Below the pieces are notes generated by a model that worked only from the letters and a program-made list of their open reading frames with translations, had not been told where the DNA came from and ran no database searches. DNA of 64,000 nt from contig CP124529.1 of the NCBI GenBank assembly GCA_029953615.1, positions 310,001-374,000 of the forward strand, in the 5' to 3' direction. A program made the position numbers and the translations under genes. This document shows positions 49,547 through 58,644 of the stretch, one piece after another; position 1 is the stretch's first letter, and each line of letters begins with the position of its first letter. Source of the stretch: Pseudomonas putida (GTDB taxonomy: Bacteria; Pseudomonadota; Gammaproteobacteria; Pseudomonadales; Pseudomonadaceae).

Positions 49547-50602
49547 CTACGGGGCCGGGTTGGGAATACGCCGGTGCACGGCCTGGAGCTCGGCCAGCAC
49601 TTCATCGCTCAATTGCACATCCAGTGCGCTCAGGTTCTCCTGCAGTTGCAGCAAGGTGGTCTGCCCGGTGATCGCACTGGCCACGAACGGCTGGCGTATG
49701 ACGAACGCCAGGGCCAGTTGCGCCGGTGTCAGCCCATGCTCCCGTGCAATCTGCACATAGCTGGCAATCGCGCTGTTGGCCTCTTCGCTGCCATAGCGAT
49801 TGAACGTGCGATACACCGACGACAACCGCGAACCCTCCGGCCTTGCCCCGTTCAGGTACTTGCCGGTCAACGCCCCGAACGCCAGCGGCGAATAGGCCAA
49901 CAGGCTGATCCCTTCGCGATGGCTGAACTCCGAAAGGCCGTTCTCGTACAAGCGATTGAGCAGGCTGTACGGGTTCTGGATGCTGGCAATCCGCGTCAGG
50001 CCCTTGTCCTCGCTGTGCCGCAGAAACTGCGCCACACCCCACGGTGTTTCGTTGGACACACCGATATGGCGCACCTTGCCGGCCTTGACCTGCTCGTCCA
50101 GCACCGCAAGGGTTTCTTCGATGGCTGCCGTTTGCGGATGGTCGTCGACGTAGGGGTATTCACGGATACCGAAGAAGTTGCTGGTGCGATCGGGCCAGTG
50201 CAGTTGGTAGAGGTCCAGGTAATCGGTCTGCAGGCGGCGCAGGCTACCCTCCAGGGCCGCGACGATGTTCTTGCGGTCGTGGTGCGACAGGCCATCGCGG
50301 ATGTGCGCCTGGCCACCGGGGTCGCGGGCCGGGCCGGCGATCTTGCTGGCCAGCAGGACTTTGTCGCGGCTGCCACGGGCGGCGAGCCAGGTGCCGATAT
50401 AGCGCTCGGTGGTGGTCCAGGTTTCAGCGCGGGTGGGCGTGGGGTACATCTCGGCGGTGTCGATGAAGTTGATGCCGGCGGCGATGGCGGCGTCCAGTTG
50501 CTGGTGGGCATCCTGTTCGCTGTTCTGGTGGCCCCAGGTCATGGTGCCGAGGCTGAGCAGGCTGACCTGGAGGTTGGTGTGGCCGAGTGGGCGGTAGCGC
50601 AT
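49547..50602 (-). CDS. Tas-like NADPH-dependent aldo/keto reductase
   Basis: 351 residues. MRYRPLGHTNLQVSLLSLGTMTWG at the N-terminus, FIDTAEMYPTPTRAETWTTTERYIG near 45 (catalytic Asp and Tyr), VLLASKIAGPARD near 83 (catalytic Lys), DLYQLHWPDR near 130 (catalytic His), HIGVSNETPWGVAQFL near 180. Closest family type is E. coli Tas. Start at 50602 because AAGGA is 8 bases upstream. Sits inside the flavin-oxidoreductase/ABC operon, so may reduce an aldehyde or ketone released by the monooxygenases (inference). Confidence 0.85.
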   Translation of the reverse strand: MRYRPLGHTNLQVSLLSLGTMTWGHQNSEQDAHQQLDAAIAAGINFIDTAEMYPTPTRAETWTTTERYIGTWLAARGSRDKVLLASKIAGPARDPGGQAHIRDGLSHHDRKNIVAALEGSLRRLQTDYLDLYQLHWPDRTSNFFGIREYPYVDDHPQTAAIEETLAVLDEQVKAGKVRHIGVSNETPWGVAQFLRHSEDKGLTRIASIQNPYSLLNRLYENGLSEFSHREGISLLAYSPLAFGALTGKYLNGARPEGSRLSSVYRTFNRYGSEEANSAIASYVQIAREHGLTPAQLALAFVIRQPFVASAITGQTTLLQLQENLSALDVQLSDEVLAELQAVHRRIPNPAP

Positions 50603-50640
50603 GGGTGCATCCTTGTGAAGTGTGTCGGGTTTCAAATCCT

Positions 50641-50684
50641 GGGGCTGCCTTGCAGCCCATCGCCGGCAAGCCAGCTCCCACAGG
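50641..50684. repeat. Single REP unit
   Basis: GGGGCTGCCTTGCAGCCCAT followed by CGCCGGCAAGCCAGCTCCCA, without an inverted partner, between the AKR and LLM genes. Confidence 0.85.
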
Positions 50685-50701
50685 TGGGGCGCAGAGCGCC
50701 C

Positions 50702-52024
50702 CTAGGCAGCGAACTGGTTGTGTGCCCTGGGCAGCCCCAGGTGCTCGCGCAAGGTGGTGCCGGTGTATTCGGTGCGGAACAACCCACGCTTCTGCAGCAG
50801 CGGTACCACCTCTTCGACAAACACCCGCGCACCCGACGGGAACATGTCGGGCATGATGTTGAAACCATCTCCCGCCCCCGCCAGAAACCACTCGGCCAGG
50901 GTATCGGCGACCTGCTCTGGCGTGCCGACGGCCAACCGGTGCCCGACCAGAATCCGCCGCGACAGCTGGCGAATGGTCAGGTTCTCGCTGCGCGCCAGGT
51001 TCAACTGCGCCTCCAGAAAACCCTGCGACCCCCGCTCGAAGTCCGCCACCGCGCCAATCCGCGCCCAGGGCAATGGCGCATCCGGGTCCAGTTCACTGGC
51101 ATCGATGCCGATACGCCCCGCCACTTGCTGCAACAGGCCGTGCTCGCCATGCCAGGCATTGAGCTCGTCGAAGCGTGCATGGGCCTCGGCCTCGGTGCTG
51201 CCGATCACGGTAGACAGGCCGGGCATGATCTTCAGGTGCTGCGGGTCGCGGCCCCAGGCTTTGGCCCGTGCCTTCATCTCCCGATAGAACGCCTGCCCGT
51301 CGGCCAGGGTGGTCTGGGTGGTGAAGATCGCATCGGCATAGCGTGAACCAAGTGCCTTGCCACCTTCGGAAGAACCGGCCTGCACCAGGACCGGCCTGCC
51401 CTGCGGCGAGCGTGGCAGGTTCAGCGGCCCCTTTACCTGAAAGTGCTTGCCCTTGAAATCCACAGTGTGGACCTTGCTCGGGTCGGCAAAACGGCCAGCG
51501 CCGCGATCACCGATGATCGCGTCGTCCTCCCAGCTGTCCCAGAGCTTCAAGGTCACCTCGACGAACTCCTCGGCCCGCCCATAGCGGTCCACATGCAACG
51601 GCGCGCCAGCCAGGCCGAAGTTCTGTGCCGCCGCATCACCGGCATTGGTGACCACATTCCAGGCAGCACGGCCGCCGCTGATATGGTCCAGCGAGGCAAT
51701 TCGCCGGGCCAGGTTGAACGGTTCGTTGTAAGTGCTGGAGCAGGTCGCGATCACGCCGATGCGCTCGGTGGCAGCCGCCACTGCGGTTAGCAGCACGGTC
51801 GGTTCCAGCCGCCCGCCTGGCTGGGCAGACACATCCGGCGGCAACGCCGGGCCATCGGCAAGGAAGATCGCATCCAGGCAACCGCGCTCGGAAATACGCG
51901 CAATATCGCGGTAATAGTTGACGTCGATATAGGCGTCGATTGCCGCCTCACCCTGGCGCCAGGCGCCGGAATGCGAGCCGAAGCCGAGGATGTTCATGCC
52001 CAGGCTCATCTGTTTGGTAGTCAT
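50702..52024 (-). CDS. NtaA/SnaA/DszA-family flavin-dependent monooxygenase
   Basis: 440-residue luciferase-like (LLM) monooxygenase that uses FMNH2 from a separate reductase. GMNILGFGSHSGAWR near 9, IARISERGCLDAIFLADGPAL near 42, TYNEPFNLARRIASLDHISGGRAAWNVVTNAGDAAAQNFG near 101 (the family's core signature), VLVQAGSSEGGKALGSRYADAIF near 220. Family members cleave NTA, EDTA, pristinamycin precursor, dibenzothiophene sulfone and dimethyl sulfide; the context favours a C-S or C-N bond in an imported nutrient. AGGAG RBS. Follows the SfnB-like gene by 14 bases. Confidence 0.9.
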   Translation of the reverse strand: MTTKQMSLGMNILGFGSHSGAWRQGEAAIDAYIDVNYYRDIARISERGCLDAIFLADGPALPPDVSAQPGGRLEPTVLLTAVAAATERIGVIATCSSTYNEPFNLARRIASLDHISGGRAAWNVVTNAGDAAAQNFGLAGAPLHVDRYGRAEEFVEVTLKLWDSWEDDAIIGDRGAGRFADPSKVHTVDFKGKHFQVKGPLNLPRSPQGRPVLVQAGSSEGGKALGSRYADAIFTTQTTLADGQAFYREMKARAKAWGRDPQHLKIMPGLSTVIGSTEAEAHARFDELNAWHGEHGLLQQVAGRIGIDASELDPDAPLPWARIGAVADFERGSQGFLEAQLNLARSENLTIRQLSRRILVGHRLAVGTPEQVADTLAEWFLAGAGDGFNIMPDMFPSGARVFVEEVVPLLQKRGLFRTEYTGTTLREHLGLPRAHNQFAA

Positions 52025-52038
52025 GCCGATTCTCCTGA

Positions 52039-53283
52039 TCAGACTGCGCTGGCTTCGTCGCCGCTGCCCTGCCCTTCGCTGGCGCCGGCATGAAGGGCAC
52101 GCCAGGCCTGGGCCGGGCTGATGCCATTGAGGTAGTAGTTGCCCAACGCCTGCTCGCGGTAGATCGCCGGGTTGTGCGAAGCCAGGGTGCGGGCATTGCG
52201 CCAGTGGCGATCGAGGCGCCGGGCATTGCTGGTGGCCGATGCGCCGCCGACTTCGAACAGCAAGGAGCTTGCCTCCAGCACCTGCGGCAGGACGATCTGC
52301 TGCGCCTGGAACGTATGGATCTCGGCATCGGTATACAGCTGCTCGGCCACCTCGCCCTGCTGCCCGGCTTCGAACACCGTCTGCAGGCTATGGCCCACGG
52401 CGGTAACTTGCGCCTCGGCGGCGAAGGCCAGGCTCGCCAGGCGTCCGATCACCGCCTGCACCCGCGGGTCTGCGGCCGGCTGCGACTGCCCCGGCACACC
52501 GAAGGCGCGGGTGCGGCCCTGGACGAACGCCACCGCATCGGCCAGCACTGCACGCCCGATACCCGCCAGGGTGGCCAGGTGCACCGCCTGGTAGAACGCG
52601 GTGAGGTACGACTCGGCGCGCAGCTCGCCCTTGGCGAAACGGCGCAGCACATGCTGCGGCTGCACGCTGACCCGGGTGAAACGGGTGGTGCCGCTGCCGG
52701 TCAGGCGCTGGCCAAAGCCGTCCCAGTCGTCGACCCGCTCCACCCCTGGCGCACGAGTCGGCACCACCAGGCTGACAAAGTCGTCGCCGTGGTTGGCCAC
52801 TGCCGCCACCCAATCGGCGTACAACGTGCCCGTGCAGTAGTACTTTTCACCGTCCAGGCGGTAACCACCCTCGTCTTCGCTCAACTGCACGGTATTGCCG
52901 GTACTGTCGGTACGCTCGGCCATGGCCGCACCCCACAGTTCACCGGCGACCACGCGGGCGAACCAGTAGTCCTGGGAGGCGGCGTCGCCGGACGACAGCC
53001 GCCCTTCGACGAAGCCGAAGTGGGCACGGAAGATCTGCGGCAGGTTGGAGTCGGCCTGCCCCAGGCGCACCAACTGGCGCAGCAGCTGCGGCAAGGTTGC
53101 GCCTGAGCCACCGTGGCTGCGCGGCACGCGCAGAGCACCGAAACGGGCTTCGCGCAACCAGGCCACCGGCTCATGGGCCAGGGTGCGCTGCTGCTCGCGG
53201 GCCACCGCGCCTTCGGCAATACGCGCGAAGATCGGCGCGAAACGCGCATCCAGTTCGGCATCGGTTATCGTGGTTTGGCTCAT
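52039..53283 (-). CDS. SfnB/DszC-like acyl-CoA-dehydrogenase-fold flavin oxidoreductase (module B)
   Basis: 414 residues, intact. FGALRVPRSHGGSGATLPQLLRQLVRLGQADSNLPQIFRAHFGF near 52, LWGAAMAERTDSTGNTVQLSEDEGGYRLDGEKYYCTGTLYADW near 115, TGSGTTRFTRVSVQP near 190 and FEVGGASATSNARRLDRHWRNARTLASHNPAIYREQALG near 345. Same C-terminal HWRNAR..HNP signature as the module A enzyme, hence a paralogue. It lies between DppB-permease and LLM genes, so uptake and oxidation are co-transcribed. Confidence 0.88.
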   Translation of the reverse strand: MSQTTITDAELDARFAPIFARIAEGAVAREQQRTLAHEPVAWLREARFGALRVPRSHGGSGATLPQLLRQLVRLGQADSNLPQIFRAHFGFVEGRLSSGDAASQDYWFARVVAGELWGAAMAERTDSTGNTVQLSEDEGGYRLDGEKYYCTGTLYADWVAAVANHGDDFVSLVVPTRAPGVERVDDWDGFGQRLTGSGTTRFTRVSVQPQHVLRRFAKGELRAESYLTAFYQAVHLATLAGIGRAVLADAVAFVQGRTRAFGVPGQSQPAADPRVQAVIGRLASLAFAAEAQVTAVGHSLQTVFEAGQQGEVAEQLYTDAEIHTFQAQQIVLPQVLEASSLLFEVGGASATSNARRLDRHWRNARTLASHNPAIYREQALGNYYLNGISPAQAWRALHAGASEGQGSGDEASAV

Positions 53284-53304
53284 GATGTGTCCTTTTTCGT
53301 AAAT

Positions 53305-54237
53305 TCAGGGTTGTGCGCTGCGCGGGTCGATGGCCTGGGTCGCGAGGTCCACCAGCAGGTTGACCAGCACGTAGATCGCGGCCGCCAGCAGGGTGACGCC
53401 GAGTACCACTGGCACGTCCTTGCTGGCGGTAGCGTCGAGCATCAAACGGCCAATGCCCTGGCGGCCGAACAGCAGCTCCAGCACCACGGCACCGCCGAGC
53501 AGGCTGGCGAACACGTAGCCGGCCAGGGTTACCAGCGGCACCAGGGCATGACGCAGGGCATGGCGCAGACGCACAGCGAAGTCGCTCATGCCACGGGCAC
53601 GGGCCTGGGTGATGAAGGGTTGTTCCAGCACCTGCTCCAGCGCCTGGCGCAACACCTGGGCCAGTACCGCGGCGATCGGCAGCGCCAGGGCCAGACTTGG
53701 CAGTACCAGCGAACGCCAACCGCTTGACCCGGACGGCGGCAACCAATGGAAGTGGAAGGCGAAGGCCAGCAATAGCAGCGTACCGATCACGAAATTGGGC
53801 GCCGATGACAGCAACAGCTCGATGCCCGACACCACCGCCCGCAAACGCCGCCCACGGTTGGCGGTGAGCAGCGCCGAGGCTACCGCCAGCAGCACTGCCA
53901 GTACCGCCGCGCTGCTGGCCAGCGCCAGGGTCGCGGCGGCCTGCTCGCCAATCGCCTGGCCGACCGGTATGCGCAACCGGTACGACTCGCCCAGGTCGCC
54001 CTTGGCCAGGCGCACCAGGTAGTGGCCGTACTGCACCCACAGCGGTTGATCGAGGCCGTACTCGGCGCGCACCTGGGCCAGCAGCGCTTCGCTCGGCATG
54101 GCATCCGGGCCGCCGAGGATCGCCAGGGCGGTATCACCGCCGCTGTGCTGCATGCCGAAGAAGGTCAGGCTGGCCGCCGCCCATAGCACGATCACACCGT
54201 CACGCAGGCGGCGCAGCAAGATGATCAACAGTGTCAT
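53305..54237 (-). CDS. ABC permease, DppB type (module B)
   Basis: 310 residues from MTLLIILL. VIVLWAAASLTFFGMQHSGGDTALAILGGPDAM near 16, YGLDQPLWVQYGHYLVRLAKGDLGESY near 60, TQARARGMSDFAVRLRHALRHALVPLVTL near 205. ATGA overlap with the binding-protein gene. Confidence 0.92.
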   Translation of the reverse strand: MTLLIILLRRLRDGVIVLWAAASLTFFGMQHSGGDTALAILGGPDAMPSEALLAQVRAEYGLDQPLWVQYGHYLVRLAKGDLGESYRLRIPVGQAIGEQAAATLALASSAAVLAVLLAVASALLTANRGRRLRAVVSGIELLLSSAPNFVIGTLLLLAFAFHFHWLPPSGSSGWRSLVLPSLALALPIAAVLAQVLRQALEQVLEQPFITQARARGMSDFAVRLRHALRHALVPLVTLAGYVFASLLGGAVVLELLFGRQGIGRLMLDATASKDVPVVLGVTLLAAAIYVLVNLLVDLATQAIDPRSAQP

Positions 54238-55952
54238 GGTTGCTCCTTGGCCAGCCACACGCTGGTGAACAGGGGAACGTTGTGCGAGCCATCGAACAGC
54301 ACACCGCCGACCGCGTTGCGGTAGGCCAGCAGCATCTGGCTTTCCACCGAGGGCACGGCTGGCACGGTCTCGCCCAGGCGCTGCTGGGCCTGGCGGTACA
54401 GCTCGCGGCGTTGGGTCGGGTCGGTGCTGCGTCGGGCGGCGCCGAGCAACCGGTCGAGGGTGGCGTCACGGAAGTGGCCGACGTTCTGACCGATCATGCG
54501 TGCGCTGGGGATGGACTGGCTGTGGTAGAGGATGTACAAGCCATCGGCCGTGTTGGTGTGCCAGTAGCCGCCGCCGATGGCGTCGAAGTTGCCGCGGTAG
54601 CGCAGCTCCATGACCTTGCTGAGCGGCAGCAGCTCGATGCGCAGGTCGAAGCCGACCTTGCGCAGGTCCGCCTGGGCTGCCACCGAGACATTGGCCGGGA
54701 ACGCCGGGTTGTCATAGGTCAACAAGACCGCCCCGAGGCGCTGGCCAGCACGGGTGCGATAGCCTTCGGCATCACGCCCGGTCCAGCCGGCAGCGTCGAG
54801 CAGGCGCCCGGCTTCGGCCGGGTCGAAGGCCAGGGTGTCGCGAGCCACCGGGTCATAGCCGGGCGTATTCACGGCAAGGAAGTCGCCCTTGGCCAGGTAT
54901 TCGCCGAAGCCGGAAATCCACGCCAGGCCATCACGGTCGATAGCCTTGGCCACGGCCTGGCGCACCCGCACGTCATCGAACGGCGCACGCTCGACATTGA
55001 AGGTGATGCTGCGCGACGGGTTGCCCTTGCGAATGCGGTTGCGCAGGGTCAGCTGTGGGTTGGCACGGATCGCCGCGGCATTCTGCGCGGGGGCGTCCAG
55101 GGCCATGTCGTTGTCGGCGGCTTCCAGCGAGGTGTAACGGATCATCGCTTCGGGCACGTAGCTCAGCTCGATGCCGTCCAGATACGCCTCGCCCTGGTGG
55201 TTGATCGCCGGCGGCGCCCAGTTGTACCCCGGGCGGCGGACAAAGCTGGCACGCTGGTCGCGCACCCAGCCGGTCAATACGAAAGGCCCGGTGCCGATGG
55301 GCTGACTGGCGATGGTCTTCGGCGCCTGGAGGATCTGCCGCGGCGATATCATCCCCAGCCAGGCCTGCGACAGCACATCCAGAAACGGCGCAAAGGGTGC
55401 ACGCAGGGTCGCTTCGAACGTGTACTCGTCCACGACCCGCCCTTGCAGGTACGGCGCAATATAGGCGGCAGCCAGCGGCGACTTGGTCACGGGGTCGCGC
55501 ATGTGTTCGAGGTTGACCCGAACGGCCTCGGCGTTGAAGCGCTCGCCATCGCTGAACGTGACGTCGTCACGCAGGTGGAAGGTGTAAGTCAGGCCGTCGG
55601 CGCTGATGTCCCAGCTTTTCGCCAGCCACGGCGTGAGGGTGCCGTCTTCGGCCTGGTACACCAGGCAGTCGAACAGGATGCGGCCCATCCACTGCATGTT
55701 GCCATTGGACAGTGCATGGATATCGAAACTGCCAGCGTCGCTCGCCGCTGACACACGCAGGGTGCCGCCGCGCTTGCCGGGCTGCTGCTCGATGAAGTCG
55801 CTGGCCGGGTAGCGCATCACGCCATTCACTTCGCTGAGCGCTTCGCCCTTGAGCGGCACCTGGCCCTGCGGTGGCGTGGCGGGTGAGCAGGCGGCAACCA
55901 ACAGCGCACTGGCTAGCAGGCATGTATTGAACAATCGGGAATTCAGCTGCAC
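54234..55952 (-). CDS. ABC substrate-binding lipoprotein, SBP_bac_5 family (module B)
   Basis: 572 residues, intact. Lipobox LLVAAC with Cys 22; GGTLRVSAASDAGSFDIHALSNGN near 62, LAKSWDISADGLTYTFHLRDDVTFSDGERFNAEAVRVNLEHM near 109, QPIGTGPFVLTGW near 217, WTGRDAEGYRTRAGQRLGAVLL near 390. Starts with GTG at 55952, with AAAAGG 6 bases upstream. First gene of module B and preceded by a sigma-54 promoter. Ligand unknown. Confidence 0.92.
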   Translation of the reverse strand: MQLNSRLFNTCLLASALLVAACSPATPPQGQVPLKGEALSEVNGVMRYPASDFIEQQPGKRGGTLRVSAASDAGSFDIHALSNGNMQWMGRILFDCLVYQAEDGTLTPWLAKSWDISADGLTYTFHLRDDVTFSDGERFNAEAVRVNLEHMRDPVTKSPLAAAYIAPYLQGRVVDEYTFEATLRAPFAPFLDVLSQAWLGMISPRQILQAPKTIASQPIGTGPFVLTGWVRDQRASFVRRPGYNWAPPAINHQGEAYLDGIELSYVPEAMIRYTSLEAADNDMALDAPAQNAAAIRANPQLTLRNRIRKGNPSRSITFNVERAPFDDVRVRQAVAKAIDRDGLAWISGFGEYLAKGDFLAVNTPGYDPVARDTLAFDPAEAGRLLDAAGWTGRDAEGYRTRAGQRLGAVLLTYDNPAFPANVSVAAQADLRKVGFDLRIELLPLSKVMELRYRGNFDAIGGGYWHTNTADGLYILYHSQSIPSARMIGQNVGHFRDATLDRLLGAARRSTDPTQRRELYRQAQQRLGETVPAVPSVESQMLLAYRNAVGGVLFDGSHNVPLFTSVWLAKEQP

Positions 55953-55990
55953 AACGGGCCTTTTATATAGACGGCTACATAAAGGGCTAT

Positions 55991-56006
55991 TGCAGTTGTC
56001 GTGCCA
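55991..56006 (-). promoter_or_regulatory. Sigma-54 promoter of ABC module B
   Basis: Minus strand TGGCACGACAACTGCA against consensus TGGCACG-N4-TTGCW: one mismatch. Lies 39 bases before the GTG start at 55952. Confidence 0.8.
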
Positions 56007-56242
56007 GCGCTAAAACGGCGCATTCATTGAGGTTAGTTTAAGCCGCCTGGCTCGTTAACCATACAAACTGTTCCATCCCTGTTGCCCTGACAACATTCCG
56101 TAGGGTGCCCCCTCTCCTTTGGATATTTGGATATAACCGGCACTGTTCCACAAACAACAGGGGCGCAACAAAGTTTGCTGTTTTATTCAGCACTTCACAG
56201 CAAAACTTTGGCCACCCCCGCAACTTCCGGCCTTTCGCCAGC

Positions 56243-56258
56243 TGGCACAAAAACTGCT
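56243..56258 (+). promoter_or_regulatory. Sigma-54 promoter of the TonB-dependent receptor
   Basis: TGGCACAAAAACTGCT, with GG and GC correctly spaced, 75 bases before the ATG at 56333. Shares GGCAC-N6-CTGC- like form with the two ABC promoters. Confidence 0.75.
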
Positions 56259-56332
56259 CTTACACATTTCGACAGGCCTGACTATTCCCATAGAACGCCG
56301 AGGACCTACGATGACTTGCAAGGAATTGAACG

Positions 56333-58444
56333 ATGCGTGCGATTCAAACCCATCCACTGCGCCTGGCCATCCGCCACGCCGCCCTGGCCACCGCGGCCAC
56401 GGCCCTGCTGGCCCCGGTCACGGTACTGGCCGCTGAGCAAACCCTGGGCACGGTGACCGTGCAGGCAGCCAAGCAATCCGAAGTGCAACAGGCCGCCAGC
56501 GCCCTGGCCGAGGTGCCCGGTGGCACCAGCGTGGTCGACAGCGAAGAAGTCGCCAAAGGCCGCACTGCCACGCTGCAGGACACCCTCGGCTACCAGCCCG
56601 GGGTATTCGTGCAGTCCACCGGCGGCAACGACGCTGCGAAGATCTCGATCCGCGGCTCCGGTGCCAATACCTCGCCCGGCTACTTCCGTGAGGGCATCAA
56701 GTTCCTGTTCGACGGCCTGCCGCTGACCGGCCCTGGCGGTACACCTTACGAATTCCTCAATGCCAGCGGCGTCAACTACACCGAGATCCTGCGCGGTGCC
56801 AACGCCTTCCAGTATGGCGCGCTGACCCTCGGCGGCGCGGTCAACTTCGTCAACCACAGCGGCTACAGCGCCCCTGGCCTGCGCGTGCGCGCCGAAGCCG
56901 GCAGCTACCACTACCAGAAGCAGAGCATCAGCTACGGTGGGGTCGAAGGCGACCTGGACTACTACCTGCAAGCCGACAACTACCGCAACGAGGGTTATCG
57001 CGACTACAGCCTGTCGAAAAGCTCGGGCATCGTTGCCAATGCCGGCTACCGCTTCAGCCCCAAGCTGGAAACCCGCCTGCTGCTGCGCTACCGCGACGAA
57101 ACCCACAACGACCCCAGCGCTACCACCCTCAACGCCGCACTGCACCACCCGCGCCGTGCCAGCGCCACCGCCGAGAGCAGCGGTGCCGGTGCGCGCCGCC
57201 CGGGCAGCATCTGGGTAGGCAGCAAGACCACCTATACCTTTGACGACGATGCACGGCTGACCTTCGGCCTGTCGTACCACGACTATCGCCATACCAACAG
57301 CCCGCGCAGCCCGAGCAACCCCAGTTACTGGGACTGGCACGACCTCGGCCTGTTGCTGGGCTACGACCGGGTCGACTATCTGTTCGGCCACGAAAGCCGC
57401 AGCAACATCGCCGTCACGTCCATCCAGCACCTGCGTGGCGGAGTGAATTCGGCCAACGACAACAAGGTGTCGCTCAAGCAGGTCAACTACAAGGATTCGT
57501 TCGACCGGGTGATTGCCCTGGGCAACGATATCAACCTGGTCGACAACCTCTGGCTCACCAGCGGCGTGTCGTTCATCAACGTGCGGCGCAACATCAATAT
57601 CGACCACGCGGTGAACCCAAACACCACCACCTTCCCGCAGCACGTGGACTACGACAACTGGAGCACCGCCCCGCGCATCGGCCTGCGCTATGAGTTCAGC
57701 CCGAACCTGCAGGTATTCACCAACTTCAGCCGCAGCATCGACCCGCCGGCTTCGTGGGAATATTCAGGCTCCGGCCCGACCCTGCCTTACATCCGCCCGT
57801 TGGTGGAGCAGAAGGCCAACACCTTCGAGGTCGGTATCAAGGGCTCGCACGGCATCTTCGATGGCAGCCTGGCCCTGTACCGCTCGTGGATCCACGACGA
57901 GCTGCTGAACGTGCAGATCATCCCCGCCACGTCATCGTCGGCAGCGGTCACTGGCGCCTTCAACGCCTCACCGACCATCCATCAGGGGGTCGAAGCCGGC
58001 CTGAACACCCGCCTTTGGGAAAACCCTCAGGGCGACCTGGTACGCTGGCGCCAGGTGTACACCTACAACGACTTCTACTACCGGCATGACGACACCTTCG
58101 GCGACAACCAGTTGCCGGGCGTGCCCAAGCACATCTATCAGGGTGAGCTGCAGTATCAGGACCACAGCGGCTGGTACACCGGCATCAACGTACAGTCAGC
58201 CTCGCGTACGGCCGTGGACTATGCCAATACCCTGTATGCACCGTCGTACACCATCTGGGGAGCGAACCTGGGATACGAGGCACCGAAGGGCAACTGGAAA
58301 GTGTCGCTGGACCTGAAGAACCTGGCGAACAAGGCCTACGTGACAGCGGTGACGCCGGTGTACAACGCGCGCGGGCAGGATACCGCGTCGTTCTGGCCGG
58401 GGGACGGGATTGGCGCGTACGTGGGGGTCGAGTTCAGGTACTGA
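56333..58444 (+). CDS. TonB-dependent outer-membrane receptor
   Basis: 703 residues. Signal peptide about 1-33 (ending VTVLAA), TonB-box-like LGTVTVQAA near 38, plug domain about 50-165 (TLQDTLGYQPGVFVQS, KISIRGSGANTSPGYFREGIKFLFDGLPL, GANAFQYGALTLGGAVNFV), then a 22-strand barrel ending in VGVEFRY with the terminal aromatic. AAGGAA RBS. No extended signalling N-terminus, so it is not a FecA-type transducer. Divergent from ABC module B and sharing its sigma-54 logic, so it likely passes the same nutrient across the outer membrane, although most relatives carry iron chelates. Confidence 0.9.
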   Translation: MRAIQTHPLRLAIRHAALATAATALLAPVTVLAAEQTLGTVTVQAAKQSEVQQAASALAEVPGGTSVVDSEEVAKGRTATLQDTLGYQPGVFVQSTGGNDAAKISIRGSGANTSPGYFREGIKFLFDGLPLTGPGGTPYEFLNASGVNYTEILRGANAFQYGALTLGGAVNFVNHSGYSAPGLRVRAEAGSYHYQKQSISYGGVEGDLDYYLQADNYRNEGYRDYSLSKSSGIVANAGYRFSPKLETRLLLRYRDETHNDPSATTLNAALHHPRRASATAESSGAGARRPGSIWVGSKTTYTFDDDARLTFGLSYHDYRHTNSPRSPSNPSYWDWHDLGLLLGYDRVDYLFGHESRSNIAVTSIQHLRGGVNSANDNKVSLKQVNYKDSFDRVIALGNDINLVDNLWLTSGVSFINVRRNINIDHAVNPNTTTFPQHVDYDNWSTAPRIGLRYEFSPNLQVFTNFSRSIDPPASWEYSGSGPTLPYIRPLVEQKANTFEVGIKGSHGIFDGSLALYRSWIHDELLNVQIIPATSSSAAVTGAFNASPTIHQGVEAGLNTRLWENPQGDLVRWRQVYTYNDFYYRHDDTFGDNQLPGVPKHIYQGELQYQDHSGWYTGINVQSASRTAVDYANTLYAPSYTIWGANLGYEAPKGNWKVSLDLKNLANKAYVTAVTPVYNARGQDTASFWPGDGIGAYVGVEFRY

Positions 58445-58484
58445 GCAGGCGGCCACACGTTTGACAGGACGTCCGTTGCCCATT

Positions 58485-58519
58485 CGAAACCGAACGCCGC
58501 CTCACGGCGCTCGGTTTCG
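58485..58519. other. Hairpin after the receptor gene
   Basis: CGAAACCGAACGCCG and CGGCGCTCGGTTTCG form a 15-bp stem with one mismatch and a 5-base loop, 40 bases after the stop. No T-run. Probably the 3' end of the receptor mRNA. Confidence 0.5.
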
Positions 58520-58573
58520 GGGAGCGCTGTTCGCGCCGAAGGGCTTCACAGGGTAAATGGAAAGGTTTCAGCA

Positions 58574-58587
58574 TTGACCTGAATCAA
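58574..58587. promoter_or_regulatory. Anr (FNR-type) box
   Basis: TTGACCTGAATCAA matches TTGAT-N4-ATCAA with one mismatch. Centred at 58580.5; a class II site would start transcription near 58622, with TAAACA (58610-58615) as a weak -10. The downstream genes include oxygen-sensing-type proteins. Confidence 0.6.
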
Positions 58588-58644
58588 TCAAACGCCATGG
58601 GCGGTGTTGTAAACAGCACACCGAACATTGGGGAATGAAGATTG

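Larger units (their letters stand above)
55953..56332. promoter_or_regulatory. 380-bp divergent regulatory region with two sigma-54 promoters and paired enhancer-like sites
   Basis: No gene seen. Between the outward-facing promoters (55991-56006 minus and 56243-56258 plus) lie TGTTGCCCTGACAACA (56080-56095) and TGTTCCACAAACAACA (56144-56159), both TGT-N10-ACA and identical at 12 of 16 positions, each centred about 85-95 bases upstream of its own promoter. CAAAGTTTGCTGT (56169) and ACAGCAAAACTTTG (56197-56210) form a further imperfect inverted repeat. The layout suits one enhancer-binding protein driving both operons. Confidence 0.6.
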
